From Schizophyllum amplum (lineage: Eukaryota > Basidiomycota > Agaricomycetes > Agaricales > Schizophyllaceae), in contig VDMD01000156.1 in NCBI GenBank assembly GCA_007026445.1, forward strand, positions 1 to 48,947: 48,947 bases of DNA, written 5' to 3'. The translations under genes and the position numbers were made by a program. Within the stretch, counting starts at the first letter, position 1, and each line of letters begins with the position of its first letter. The notes beneath the pieces were generated by a model. It was not told where the DNA came from. It saw nothing but the letters and a program-made list of their open reading frames with translations, and searched no databases. This document shows positions 1 through 12,164 of the stretch, one piece after another.

Positions 1-77
1 GAAGTCATGATTCTCACTGGCATCGTGCGTCGGCTATACACTACCTTCCCTTAATTCTTGACTTACCCACCTCGCAG

Positions 78-1417
78 ATCGTCGCCTACTGGCTCACCTT
101 CGGCACACGCTACGTGACTCCGACCTCTCCTGGCGCCTGCCCTTCGGCCTGCAAATCCTGCCCGGAATATATTATTCACCGGCCTCTTCTTCCTGCCGCA
201 CTCGCCACGGTGGTTGGCCATGCAGGGACGGAGAGATGAGTGTCTGCAGACCATTGCGAAGCTGAGGAACTTGCCGGAGGGGGACTATCGGGTGCAGGCG
301 AGTATATTGGGATTGTTGCGGATGGGGTCAACCAGGAGGCCGCTGCGAGGAGGCATCCTCACCTATACGAGGAAGCGGTGTTGCGGAGCAAGGTGGGGGC
401 ACTAGATGGGAAAGCGGAGGCGCAACGACGCAGTGTGTGGACGGATATGAAGCTGGAGGTCGTGGGCTGGCGATGCGTTCGACAAGCGGTACATCAAGCG
501 CACGAACGTGGGCTGCGGTGTCGTGTTTTCCAGCAGTTTGTGGGCATCAATGCGCTGATTTACTAGTGGGTAAACACCTTGCGGAGCCTGTCGTTGACTC
601 TCATGTACTCTACAGCTCCCCGAGTCTGTTCTCGTCCCTCGGGCTGACCTTGGACATGTCCCTGCTGATGTCCGGGATTATGTGCGTTCCCTCTCTCCTG
701 ATGTCCAGTTTATCATTTTAATCATCCCACCCTAGGAACGTCCTTCAGCTCGTTCGGCTGCCTCCCGCGACCTTTGCTCGACAAGCTCGGTCGCCGGTCT
801 ATGCTCCTCTGCGGCTCCGTCATTTCTGCCTCTGCCATAATCATCATCGCCGCCCTCATTGGTCCTTCTACCAGAATGGCCTGCGCACACGGGCCGGGTG
901 GGCCGGCCGTCGCGTTCATCTTCATCTACATGTGCGTTTGGAACGAGCTGGGCCCAATTGCGTGGGCGATGCCGTCGGAGTTTCCCGTCATCGATCAGGG
1001 CGAAGGGGGTCCATTAGCGCGACGGTAAATTGGTTAAGTAACTTTTGGTGAGTGGTTAGGTGCGACTCAGGGCCAGTGAAGGGGAGGTGCTGATGGTTCG
1101 TAGGTGGGCTTGATCACTCCGCCCGCTCAACGATGCCGCTCCATATGGGGCGTTTGCTTTCTACGCGGTCATGACGTTCCTTTCGTTCGTATGGACGTAT
1201 TGTAAGTTTTTGGCCAGCGTGAGGGGGTTGAACGTGCGGATTGATCTTTCGTTAGTGTTTGTGCCGGAGACCCAAGGGGCGCTCGCTTGAAGACATGGAT
1301 GCCGTCTTTGGTGACTCAACGGCGAGCGAGGAGAGTGAAAGTCGTCAGAGGATTGCGCAGTCCCTCTTGGATGTTCGGAAGGTCGAAGAGGTGGAGGGCG
1401 TTCCATGGGCCTCTTGA
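78..1417 (+). pseudogene. MFS sugar transporter, frameshifted, 5' part missing
   Basis: This is the C-terminal two thirds of a major facilitator sugar transporter, a plasma-membrane hexose/proton symporter family. Pieces in different frames spell family signatures in the right order: SPRWLAMQGR after a membrane segment, FQQFVGINALIYYSPSLF, SGIMNVLQLV, LDKLGRR, FIFIYMCVWNELGPIAWAMP, FPSSIRAKGV, VNWLSNF and VPETQGRSLEDMDAVFGD. Two ordinary introns (566-615 and 682-735) restore the reading, so the TAG at 564-566 is not a real stop. In contrast, at least six one- or two-base shifts (near 150, 300, 530, 775, 990, 1012, 1130 and 1278) have no intron that could absorb them. The likely end is the TGA at 1415-1417. 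The upstream exons lie outside the window. It is either a decayed gene or a badly sequenced contig end. Confidence 0.8.
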
Positions 1418-1650
1418 TTCTGTGTCTGTATACTCTGTTGTCTGTATATGTAGCAATCCCAATGTAACTGTATCTATCAACAAAGGCATATAATGAGACG
1501 GTATCGCAACCGGCTCGGACTAATAGAGAGAGGACACAATAGAAAGACGAACAAACAAACCCGGCCCGGGCCGAAGTCTAGTATGTTCGACATCATCTCC
1601 TCCTCCACCCTCCTTTAGTCCAGCCTCCGTCTCGAGAATCAGGATTCTCT

Positions 1651-3376
1651 ATGATTTCTGTGTGTCTATATCCTGGGGGTATGCGAGATGAAGCCTGACT
1701 GAGCCACAGGCATTCTTCATCTTCAATCAGAAGGGCGAGGTATGCGTCACTCTCCCTTAGTATTTCCAAGCTAAATGGTACCAGGTTCTCATTTCGCGAC
1801 TCTACCGGACGGACTTCAAGTGCGTAACCTGCTGTATTATCATTGTGTATTCTCACATAGCCGCAGGCGCTCTATTGCGGATGTATTCCGGATACAGGTC
1901 GTCTCGAACAGCGATGTGCGGTCCCCAATCATAACCCTCGGCTCGACGAGCTTCTTCCATGTCCGCATCAACAACCTCTACGTCGTCGCGGTCACCAAGT
2001 GCGTGCGCGAGCGAGCCTACAAGATCCCCTCTCTGACCGAGGCTGCAGAGTCAACGCGAACGCGGCGCTGGTCTTCGAGTACTGCTACCGCTTCATCAAC
2101 ATCGCGCGCTCGTACTTTGGCAAGATCGACGAGGAGGCGATCAAGAACAACTTTGTGCTGATCTACGAGCTGATTGACGGTGCGTGGTCAGGCGGGGTGC
2201 GAGGTCGAATGGACGCGCTGACGCATGGAACAGAAATATGCGACTTCGGGTTCCCGCAGAACAGCGAGATCGACACGCTGAAGACGTATATCACGACGGA
2301 GAGCGTCATGTCCTCGGCGATAGCTGCGGTGCGTCGACATGCCATCCCATTCGCTCTTCCGCTCATGCCATACCGCAGGAGGAGTCCTCCAAGATCACCG
2401 CGCAAGCAACTGGTGCGACGAGCTGGAGAAGAGGGGACGTCCGATACAAGAAGAACGAGGCCTTCGTGGACGTCATCGAGATCGTCAACCTCAGCATGAG
2501 CGCGAAAGGTGCGTCGCAACCCCCTTCCCTACGCGCCACGCTAACGGACGGACGGCAGGCACTGTCCTCCGCGCGGACGTTGACGGCCACATTCAGATGC
2601 GCGCGTACCTGTCCGGCACCCCCGAGTGCAAATTCGGGCTGAACGACAAGCTCGTCATCGACAAGAATGACCGCGGGATGATCGACGCCGTCGAGCTCGA
2701 TGACTGCCGCTTCCACCAGTGCGTGCGGCTACACGACTTCGACGCGTCCCGCACCATCAGCTTCATTCCCCCGGACGGCGAATTCGAGCTCATGCGGTAT
2801 CGCTCGACGACGAACGTCAAGCTCCCACTGCGCGTCATACCGACGGTGACGGAGATTGGGAAGACGCAGGTCCAGTATAATGTCACGGTGAAGACGAACT
2901 TCAACAACAAGCTGTCCGCGACGAATGTTGTTGTGCGCATACCGACGCCGCTAAACACGACGACGGTCGACTGCCAGGTGCTGAATGGCAAGGCGAAGTA
3001 TACGCCTGGGGAGAACGTCGTAGTGTGGAAGTGCGTGCACCTCTTCCACCGATTTGCAAGGAAATCTCATACGATGTACCAGGATCCCGCGATTGCAAGG
3101 TGGTCAGGAATGCACGCTGTCCGCCACAGCTGAGCGGACTAGCACCACGAACCAACAGACGTGGGCGCGCCCGCCCATCGACGTCGATTTTCAGGTGCTC
3201 ATGTTCACCGCGTCCGGCCTCATTGTGCGCTTCCTCAAGGTGTTTGAGAAGAGCAACTACAGTAGCGTCAAGTGGGTAAGATATCTGACCAAGGCGAATG
3301 GCTCGTACCAGATCAGAGTACGTCTGGTGTTACAAGCTCGGGTTCTCTTACTGAGGCATCCCTTTCGTAGTTCTGA
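1651..3376 (+). CDS. apm4: AP-2 adaptor complex subunit mu
   Basis: This is the medium (mu) subunit of the AP-2 clathrin adaptor, which binds cargo tyrosine signals and membrane lipids during endocytosis at the plasma membrane. Ten exons join in frame: 1651-1659, 1710-1739, 1785-1819, 1861-1998, 2049-2179, 2234-2328, 2379-2508, 2559-3030, 3083-3317 and 3371-3376, giving 426 residues, the normal length. The first exon holds only MIS, and the next reads [10 protein letters not shown], the standard longin-fold start. The mu homology domain follows, with [17 protein letters not shown] and [15 protein letters not shown], and the protein ends in YQIRF. The last exon encodes one residue plus the stop. 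No frameshifts or missing parts are seen. A broken copy of the last two exons lies at 15274-15569. Symbol given by homology with fission yeast and animal AP-2 mu. Confidence 0.95.
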
Positions 3377-3871
3377 ATGCGGGCGTGGACGGACTACCAC
3401 ATATACCTCTACCGTATGCAGAAACCTAATCAATTGTTGTAAACATCGTTGCTCCATTGTAGGCCAAGGCGGAAACCAGACCGGACATCGTCGACCGGCA
3501 CAGCAAGCGAACGCTTCTACGAAGTGGACATGAACGAGGGCTCATCTACTTCGCTGAATTTAGTCCTTAGCGCATCCTCAGGCAGAAGGAGAGCAAGTCT
3601 TCAATTGACATATACAAGCGAGTACGAAGCATACGACAAAAAAGAAGACATGTCACCACCATATAAACGAAACCAGTACATACAGGTGCGGAATGAGGTA
3701 CATGAGGATCCAGATACAGAGACACCAATAAAAAACAGCCAGCTAGGGCTGTGACACTGCTTACAGGTAGGCGCAGCCTAACCAAAAGTATTTCCGGAAA
3801 ATAAAGCACTCCCAAAACGGGTGGTCGGAAAGGATCGACGATGGTGCACTGTGCCAAAGTGACCTGATCGT
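3377..3871. other. Intergenic, AP-2 mu 3' flank and P-A 3' flank
   Basis: The first 80 or so bases after the AP-2 mu stop recur after the duplicated AP-2 mu fragment (15570-15657), so the ancient duplication took in the 3' untranslated region. No gene is visible in the rest. The two neighbouring genes converge here. Confidence 0.6.
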
Positions 3872-5185
3872 TCAGGCATGAACAGCGTCGCAAACGTCCA
3901 CGATGGACCCTACGTATAGCGTCAGTCAGGCCAACGTATAACGGAGACGAGACATACCAATGGTCATCGTCGTCGACTGCCGCACAGGACGACGCGCGGA
4001 AGGCGCCTGAGATGCGTCGGCTTCGCTGACTGCCTCAATTTCAGGGTCAGAAGCCGACGACAAGCCTTCGACGGCGGTGTGAACAAGCTCAGAAATCTGA
4101 CCGCCCGTGAGCGAGTCCTGGCCCGTGAGCTCCTCATAATGACCATCCTGTAAGGTCGCAGTGAGCATTACAACGGGGCAGCTGTGCAGACACGCACACT
4201 GTGCACATCATAGCTGGTCACTTGCGCGCCCTCGAGCTGAAGTTTAGCGAGCACCTCCTGGCAAGTTTGCATCTGGGAAGTTGCGCCCTGTATCTGCGCA
4301 GTGAGACGCGCTAGCGTCTCGACCATCTCAGACGTGCCGTGGGCAAGGTCGGCCGACACCACATGCAAACGAGTGCGAAGCGCGCGCCCACTGGGTTGGC
4401 CTCGGGTGCGTCAGCCTCCTTGTCGGTCATCGCCACGTTGTTAACATCCTGCACATCAGGAGGGCGCTCAGGCGAACACCGACCGCACTAAAAGAAGAGA
4501 ACGGGTAAGATCGAGTCGAAAAAAAGTATGTAGTCAACGTACCACCGTTGAACTGTCTGCGTCGTCTGAGAGATCAGTAGCCAAGAAACAAAAGCCGAGA
4601 GGACAAACCGTCAGTCGCGGCATGCGAAGAAGGGACATATACTTTCTCGTCAGCTCCGGTGTGCTTGAGGTAGATGATGTCACGTACGGTCCCTTGCTGA
4701 GGATTGTCAAGCTTTCGATCCGACTGAGCGATGATTGACGCGTTAGAAGCAGCCTGTAGCAGTTGACTTAGATCTCAGCCTCCGAACTGGTGCTTGTTGC
4801 TTACCCGACAATTCGACTTGACCTGCTTGCACGTAGCAGTGATCTTACGAGCCTGCCATATCTTGCACGGATTCAAGCGCTTGGGGAAGGACTTGTGATC
4901 TAGTAGGCCCTCCCTCATCGCCCCCACCCTGCAATGATGGCCGTCATGAGTAAGTATTGCATCCTAAATCATGTTGCATGCATGCGCTCACATGATGAGC
5001 TCGTCGCGGCATTTTCGCAGCTGATTGGTGTTCATATTGTCCATGTGTAGGCCAATCAAGTCGCGCGCCTCGGCGATGAGGATGTCTTCCTGCTTGACGT
5101 GGCCCGCCACTGTCTTCAGAAGGGCATCCCAGATACGAAAAGCAATGGTCACCGACGGCCCGACCAGCGAGCAGAGTGAAGCCAT
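3872..5185 (-). CDS. P-A: helical protein with hydrophobic N-terminus, array family
   Basis: Unrecognised family, member A of five in this window. The start at 5185 gives a hydrophobic N-terminal stretch (about residues 2-30), then a helical segment around GLHMDNMNTNQLRKCRDEL. Exon 1 is 4992-5185 and exon 2 is 4805-4928 (124 bases, as in P-C and P-E); exon 2 ends in ARKITATCKQVKSNCR, the family signature. Exon 3 starts at 4753 with AASNAS. Later exons include a coiled-coil-like stretch (ETLARLTAQIQGATSQMQ) and the shared C-terminal motif ELTGQDSLTGGQISELVH. The tail carries RRPVRQSTTMTIG, and the last exon is 3872-3909. Near 4385-4400 the reading seems to shift by one base, so the middle of the model is uncertain. 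It is head to head with K1. A membrane role is inferred only from the hydrophobic start. Confidence 0.65.
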
Positions 5186-6117
5186 GGTGTGTAGCTGGAC
5201 GTATCGGGCGACAGGGGGGAGAGGGGAGTAAGAGGAGAGAGGGACAGGGGAGAAGGGGAAGTAAGAGGCGAGAGGGAAGTGAGAGGAGATGGGGACAAGA
5301 CTTTGGAGAAGGAGGCAAAGGAGGGGAAGAAGGGAGGGGAAGAATGTCTGGCGCTGCAGACGACCACTGCAGGCGCACCCCTTAAGTACTAACTAGAGCG
5401 TCGCGCGCGGCTGGGAATTGCGTATTTTGTTGCTGTATGGCTTGAATTGCCGAAGCTATCTAGAGAGACAACGGTCTCCAGCAGTACCGAAGCTTCGTCG
5501 AAGCCATGACGGTCGGAAGACAATAGCGTAGTGCCCCGGGGGGGGGGGGGGGCAAAACGGGTACCGTGGGGGCGACTTCGATGCTCCCAAGCTGAACAAT
5601 TGGCTTGATACCTTGCTGATACCTGAGGATGACTGTCGATGAGTACAATATCTATATGGAGGCCGTGTGGGATGCTTACGGTAGGGTCTCGCGGTAGCCG
5701 TGAGTAACAGCTGAAAAGAAGAAGGGTAGCAACGAGAACACGGTCGTGAGTCTGAACCTTCTATATGGGATAGAGCATTCAGGCTGTACTACTTACTATA
5801 GAGGGACTCTTGTAAGAGTCCCGGGATGGCAAGTAATTGACGAGTCCGAGAAGTCGCAGCGGCTGAGATGTTCTTGTTTCTGCGGCCCGGCGTTCCAGTG
5901 GCCTACATAGCTACGGATTCATCGATGTCATCATTCGGCCCATTCAACTTTCCACCTGCTTTCCACGCCCGCTTCGAAACAGCTTCGAATCGTACAATAA
6001 CGATGCTTGACGACGACGGCCTTCCTGTGCTCCTCCACCATTGCCTCTCCCCGCCCCTCCCATCCTTGCTTGAACTTCCCGATTCCGCTCCTCCACACTA
6101 CACGACGGCCCTGCTAC
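5186..6117. promoter_or_regulatory. Divergent promoter region between P-A and K1
   Basis: This gap separates two genes that diverge. Next to the P-A start, 5205-5345 is almost pure purine on the + strand, so P-A is preceded by a CT-rich tract, a common feature of fungal core promoters. A run of 15 G lies at 5538-5552. No gene is evident. Promoter function is inferred from position. Confidence 0.5.
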
Positions 6118-7484
6118 ATGGACACAAGGCCTGTAAACCTCGAAGCAAGGCAGCGTTACAGCCTGAGCGATGTTCTCCCACGCGAGCAGTGGTGGGTGGA
6201 TCACCAGCCTTGGCTCGAGAGCATAGGCTACATGCTTCGCCCGCGGTTTAAGGCTGGATGGCAGCCTTCCTGGCACAATTCCAAGGTCGAGGTCCTATAC
6301 GCGGAGGATAAGTTCCCTGCAACTGTATGTTCTCCGTTTCTTCATGTGCGAGAATGGCGCCTACAATCCCTTTGCAGCACCCGGATCTTCTTGACGCGAC
6401 ACGCCTGTCGGATGGACTGTCCGTTATGCTGAAGCGGGTCGACAAGACGTGCCATCCTACGGAAGTCGAGATAACGACCCTCCTTTCGTCTCCACCGCTT
6501 GCCTCCGATCCGCGCAACCATTGTATACCCCTATTCGACGTGCTACAAGTCCCGGACGACGCGAACATGCGACTGATGGTCCTTCCGTTATTGCGCGCAT
6601 ACGATAAACCTCGTTTTGACACCGTCGGCGAGGTTGTCGACTGCTTGCGACAGGTTATCGAGGTGCGCTAGTGATGGTCTCTATGTGTATGCGCCCCTGA
6701 CCTCTTGCGTTAGGGCGTACAATTTCTGCACGCACAGAAGATCGCTCACAGGTGAGCTTTTCAGTATTGCAATGAGTCGCGCCCTCACAGGGCCACAATC
6801 AGGGATATTCATCTGCTCAATATTATGATGAATGGCGACCCCTTGTACGCCATGCCTTTCCACCCGGTAGACAAGGATATGAGGCGCGATTGGAAAGGTA
6901 GCCTGTATCCTTCGTACACACGCACGCAGCGGCCGGTCAAGTACCATATTATCGACTTCGGCCTCTCCATCCAGTATGCAACACTCGATCCTCCTCCTTC
7001 GGAGTTCCCAATCCTTGGAGGAGACAAGAGTGTCCCCGAATTCGTGGGCGACGATCCTACCAAACATCTCGGCGGTCTTTCCAAACCGTACAACCCATTT
7101 CCCGCAGACGTGTACTGCGTGGGAAACTGGATATGCGATGATTTCTTAGTGGTACGTGTCATCAGTCCATCGGCGTCTTCGCCATCTGCTGAATACCGTA
7201 CTGCACAGGGAAGCCTCAGTTCCAAGCGTTTAGGTCTCGACTTTCTCTGGCCGTTGGTCGACGAGATGACGCAGGACGACCCTTCTAAGCGTCCGACTAT
7301 GGACCAGGCTTTTGCCATGTTCGAGTCCATCGTGGCGCGTCTGTCAGCTTGGAAGCTGCGCTCACGCGTGGCCAAGGTAGAAGACAACCCATTCTACGAC
7401 TTGCATCTGTCCGTGACGCATTGGATGCGTAGGGTGAAGCTGGTGGCTCTGAGGCGGCCTGCGGTCCCTTCAGTCGCCAACTAA
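6118..7484 (+). CDS. K1: kinase-like protein, array copy 1
   Basis: Serine/threonine/tyrosine-kinase-fold protein of a family expanded in mushroom-forming fungi; substrate unknown. Exons 6118-6324, 6378-6662, 6714-6751, 6803-7151 and 7209-7484 give 384 residues. The N-terminal part has the family signature WWVDHQPWLE then GYMLRPRFKAGW instead of a glycine-rich loop. Visible catalytic residues are the lysine in VMLKRV (about 88), the following TEVEI glutamate, HRD (about 176-178, split by an intron), the asparagine of HLLNIMM, and DFG (about 228-230). About 45 residues separate the catalytic asparagine from DFG, far more than usual. The C-lobe ends with DPSKRPTMDQ, a recognisable subdomain XI motif. 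It diverges from P-A and converges on P-B. Activity is likely from the intact residues but unproven. Confidence 0.88.
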
Positions 7485-8061
7485 TATGAGTTTTCTTAGC
7501 TTCCTTTCTGTGCGGTTCTCGCGTTGCCTAGTGCTGTCTTGTGTATATAATAGGTGCAGACTAACTATGTCGTTGGTGGATACTGTCATTGATAAACGAG
7601 TATCGTTCTCACAGTCTGGGCACAGCGCGGGCCGTCCTTTTCTTCGCACTGCGCACTTTGGGAGGCCGCTTGAAGCTTGAGCGTGAACGCGTGAGCACTG
7701 GCAGCACGAACATCGGACTCGTCGGCATGACTGATATAACAGCCAAAATTTTCATCGCACTAGAGATACATACAGAACATTGCAATACGCGGCCAGAGGT
7801 TACAATGGACAACTTTCAGAGCACCTGAAGGGGCTCAATGAGCAGCCCCAGGTCCGAGTCAGAGACAGACACATACAAACAGGTTCAAGGCGCAACAGGA
7901 TAAACCACAAATACCCCAAAGGCATCCCGAGAAATTGCTGGGTTGTCAGCGGGTCCAGCCCGACCGACGGAAACACAAACGGCAATCCAAAGACGGATAA
8001 AATAAGAGCGCCGCCATGCACAAGGTGCACAGTGCTCTTCCTCAGTGCTTGCAAACGGGCC
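7485..8061. other. Convergent intergenic region K1/P-B with small hairpin
   Basis: This region holds the 3' flanks of two converging genes. An inverted repeat, GGGGCT at 7830-7835 with AGCCCC at 7844-7849, lies about 210 bases past the P-B stop. The same stem recurs past the P-D stop (17671-17691), and a short phrase around CAGCGGGTCCAGCCC is shared by both regions. No gene is seen. Confidence 0.5.
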
Positions 8062-9829
8062 TCAGTCATCAGCAAGGGAGACTGACAGCGGCGTAAGCAG
8101 TGAAAGCGGACAGAGGGCGCAGAACGCACTCAGAGACGTCATAGTTCGCTGACGCGTAAGGCGGCGGTTGGGCTGAGAGGAACCCGGCTCCTCAACCAGT
8201 GGATCTGAGCATTATGAAGTTAGCCAGGACGCAACGAAAACGTTCAACGTATTCACCATCTGCAGTAGCCTCATGGATCATATCAAAGAGTTGACCAGGT
8301 GTAAAGGCGGCGCTGCCGGTAAGTTTCCTGAAACCCTTCTTCTAGGGAGGAGAGCTCAGTACGATCGAACGGCAGCTTCTGATGGTCCGAAAAGCACTTA
8401 CCTCAGACACCTCGAAGCTGTCGATGTTGACATTGTCGAAATTCAGCCCTTTAAGGTCATCCAGATCTCGAAATTCAGTCGGTGCTTTCAGGACGTGCGC
8501 GCGGCACCTTTGCAGCTACTCACGAGACGCCATGAGTCATAAGACGTCCTTTCATCTGTTGGAGACTCACCGGCAGTGACTCAAGAGCTAAGACGAGCAG
8601 TGGGTTTCAGTATGCGCGAACTCGCACAGATGACGCGCACAATCACGTACCACGAGGGGTATCGCCGTCGCCCGTGGCAAGTGCAGCAGCGAGCGCTGAC
8701 GCGGTGGCTTGCAAATTGACCTGTTCTTCACCGTCGTCATCGCGTAGGGTCGGGCGAGACGAGATACGGATGAGCAGAGGCTGCGCAGGAGGCAGGATCT
8801 CCGGCTTCATGACCTGCGAAGAACAAGTCAGGCTCGTAGCCAGTCATGCCAACAAAATGGACAGAGCGTACGGGCACCGCAAGATCTGCGGGATTGTCAG
8901 TATTGACAACCACCGATATGGGACTCACTACGCACCCCCACAAGATGCATCCTCTAGCAGGTTCGGGACCGGTTTCTCCTCTACACAAAGACAAAGAAGA
9001 AGGTCATCCATGTCCTCACAGTCCGACCTCGAAACGGGCGTAGCCTCCTTAGTATCCACGGGCTTCGAAATGGGAATGGGATCAGAACCATGGACAGGTT
9101 CGTCGACGCGCTCGTGCTCTCGGGAGCATGCAATCTCTGCGTTAGCTGGCCCAGCCGTGTCCAAAGGGCTCGATTCTGGCACCGTTCCCGAGGCCTGCTC
9201 GGTATGGACGTCTATTACCGTAGACGCTATCGAGTAGATCAATCAAACTTGTGCATCGCATAAAGCACTCGGTCACGCACAAGAGGAGGGGGTGGAGAGG
9301 GCAACACCGGATTCGTGACTCGGATGTGCACCATCAGGGCTTGAGATTCTCCTTGCAAAGTTGCGATCCATAGCGTTCTTGGAAGCCCGCTGAAGTGGCG
9401 AACAGGGGTAAATTTCTCTGGACCAAGCGACAGAAAACCCACTTGACAATGATTCTCAACCTCCTTGCAGCGCTTGTTCGTCATGCGGGCAGCCTTGATG
9501 TTGGCGGGGTGCCACCGCTTGAATAGACTGTCCGCTAGCGGCTGGAGTTGTTCGCTTTCCTGTACAACTCTACGTGGTTCTCGGTATGAGCGAGGGATAT
9601 CGCCATCGGCAACAAGGTTGACTCACACTTGGAGCTCAGAAAGGCATTTGGCAAGGTCCTTGCGGTCGATATCTTCGTGCGCATTCAAAATTGAGTAGAT
9701 CTCGTTCACACGCAAATTAGTCCTTTTCAAGCGACCCTTCACTGACTGCCGAGGGATCACGTCGCATAGTGCGAGGATCAGCGCAAGGCCAGCGAGGACG
9801 GCAGAAGCTTCATCAGCACCGGCGGGCAT
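8062..9829 (-). CDS. P-B: helical protein with hydrophobic N-terminus, array family
   Basis: Member B of the unrecognised P family. The start at 9829 follows a CT-rich leader. Residues 10-25 (AVLAGLALILALCDVI) form a likely membrane segment, then come QSVKGRLKRTNLRVNEIYS and a short helix ending in LAKCLSELQ. Exon 1 is 9627-9829 (203 bases) and exon 2 is 9443-9569 (127 bases), the same lengths as in P-D. Exon 2 ends in KAARMTNKRCKEVENHCQ. The middle is acidic and low in complexity (SDCEDMDDLLLCLCVEE), and a segment QPLLIRISSRPT is shared with P-C, P-D and P-E. The C-terminal motif is KLTGSAAFTPGQLFDMIHEA, followed by RRLTRQRTMTSL and the stop at 8062. Central exon borders are uncertain. It is head to head with K2. 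Function unknown. Confidence 0.65.
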
Positions 9830-10741
9830 GGCGAGCACGGGTAAGTGTGTACTGAGGTTTAGGTGGGAAGGGGGAGGCGGGAAGAAGGGGGAGGGCTGCG
9901 GAATACTTGGTAGCACCCGTCAGCCTTTTGAATGTCTGCGAAAGCGCGCTGACGCGGCCCTTGAAGGGCTGTCTGACGGTAGCGGCTCATTGAAGAATTT
10001 ACTGAATATACTGAACTGAGAACAAATTTGGCATGAGTTCATTGGCAAGACGACGGTCAGTCCCTTTGTTTCGAAGCGCGCGAAGCACTCACAACACGAG
10101 CAGAGATAGCACGGCTCTGGTGCGGCCCTTCGCTTGCTCCGAGAAAGACAGCGACAAGATAGTCCCGTTGAGAAGGATGACGGGAAACAATATGCTGATC
10201 CTGGTGTACTGGCGTCAGACTCGCTACCGACGACTGCGTGATTGACCAGGAAAGCGTGTTCCGGACGTGTTGAAGATATTGAGATGGTCGTGCGAATGTG
10301 CTTACCTATCATCTATTCAAGAATCAGGCTCTAACAATAAGCAGCGCCGGCGTGCGTGTACGTCGAACTCAAGACGATATACTAGTAGTGGGCAGGCTCC
10401 GAGACCGACTCGTCGTAACGCACAAGCGGCAGACTGGTGAGGTGGAAGACCGAAGTTCAGAGTTCCACGATGCCCGGGAAACGAGTGAACGTATGTTCTG
10501 GCAAACAGTGGAAGACGGCTACACAATGGCAGCTTGATTTGAACCGTGGAAGTTCAAGCTCAGTCACTGTCAGGCTCAGGTCACTCTGGATCTCCGGGCC
10601 GGGGATCCGGGACCCGCTTCCGTCACTCATCATGCTTCGCCGCGCGCCCTCTGGTGCGGTCGTCAGGCCTTCTCATTCTTTTCCCACCACATTCGAACTT
10701 GCTGTCGATTGCTCTCCAGTCCGTCCCCACATTGTTTGGTC
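9830..10741. promoter_or_regulatory. Divergent promoter region between P-B and K2
   Basis: The gap lies between two divergent genes. A purine-rich stretch at 9865-9897 puts a CT-rich leader ahead of P-B. A short phrase near 10066 (CCTTTGTTTCGAAGC) recurs near 19830 in the P-D/K4 gap, so the two gaps look homologous. No gene is supported. Confidence 0.5.
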
Positions 10742-12164
10742 ATGGAAGCAGCATCCAACGCCCCAAACGGAAATTTGCATGCCCCCTTCCCCTACGATAT
10801 GCCCTACGAGAGCTTCAGCGTCATCTGGGAGGTTGAAAAATGGTGGGTAGGCCACCAACCATGGCTGGAGAGCCGCGGATATATGCTTCGTCCACGTTAT
10901 CGACCTGGCTGGACACCATCCTGGCACTCATCCAAAGGGGATCCAACAGTCAAGTGGAACGCGGAGGACAGCAGACCCTTGTCTGTGAGTAATACATGTT
11001 TTGTGGATACAGAAAAGACCATTGACTCGGACTATAGTACGCTTTTCTGCTCGATGCAAAGCGTACGAGCGATGGGATCACCGTCATGCTAAAGCGCGTG
11101 GACAAGCTGCGCAATCCCACAGAGGTGGACATGACGACTATGTTGTCCTCTCCGCCCTACTCCTCTGATCCTCGCAATCATTGCGTCCCAGTCCTCGAGG
11201 TACTACAGGACCCCGATGATTCCAAATACCAACTCTTAGTGCTCCCATTACTGCGTGAATACTGTGCTCCTCGCTTCGACACCGTCGGGGAAGTGATAGA
11301 TTGTCTTCGCCAAATCATTCAGGTATGTCCACCGTATCTGAACGCTGCTTCTCGCAATGACCTCGCGCGCAGTGCTTGCAATTTCTCCACGAGAACCAGA
11401 TCGTTCACCGGTACGCAGCTCACCGATCTCTTCTTATGGTAGCTGATCTGTATCCCCAGCGACTTCCACCCACTCAATATCATGATGGATGCATCTCCCC
11501 TATACAATATTCCCTTTCACGCTATCCACCAGGATATGCGGTATGATTACAAGGGTAGCGCGAAAGCCTCATATACCCGCACCGAGAAGCCCGTCAAGTA
11601 CTATCTCATCGACTTCGGCCTCTCTATCCGTTACGAGTCGGTTGATCCGCCTCCTGAGGAAGCTCCTATCCTCGGTGGAGACAGTACTGTCCCAGAATTC
11701 TTGGGGAATGATCCTTCCCAGCGTTATGGCGGCCTCTCGCAGCTTTATAATCCTTTTCCGACTGACGTCTACTGCGTTGGTAACTGGATACGTCAGGATT
11801 TTTTGGATGTACGTGCACGCATACACACTTGATATACGGGGGCTGATCGATGTGTTCGCTGCAGGGGCTGAGGAGCGAGGCGAGCAACAAAACTCTGCGC
11901 TCCAAGAGGCTCGGGCTCGAGTTTCTGCGCCCGTTGGTCAGTGACATGACTCAAGCAGACCCATCGAAGCGGCCGTCGATGGATGAGGTCGCGGAGAGAT
12001 TCGAATCCCTGACCTCTACTCTTTCGTCGTGGAAGCTGCGCTCGCGTGTAGCTAAGGAGCATGATAATCCGCTACACAGCCTGTATCTCTCCACGACGCA
12101 TTGGATCCGGCGTGTAGGACTCGTGGCTTCGAGGCGCCCCGCTCTACCTTCCCTTGCTGATTAA
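10742..12164 (+). CDS. K2: kinase-like protein, array copy 2
   Basis: Second array kinase, 404 residues from exons 10742-10984, 11038-11322, 11373-11410, 11460-11808 and 11865-12164. The three internal exons have exactly the lengths of K1, K3 and K4. It carries GYMLRPRYRPGW in the N-lobe, the lysine in VMLKRV (about 100), HRDFHPLN (from about 188) and DFGLSIRY (from about 240). The last exon starts with a variable linker (GLRSEASNKTLRSKRLG), the part that differs most between copies, and ends with the conserved SWKLRSRVAKE segment. It is head to head with P-B, and P-C follows 1.15 kb downstream in the same direction. All catalytic residues are present, so it is probably active. Confidence 0.88.

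Noticed and set aside
564..566. In-frame TAG in the sugar transporter
   Set aside because: A GT-AG intron from 566 to 615 removes it and gives the expected INALIYYSPSLF, so it is not evidence of decay. Other shifts are.
5538..5552. Run of 15 G as a regulatory or G-quadruplex element
   Set aside because: A single homopolymer in an intergenic region is weak evidence, and its length is unreliable in sequence data.
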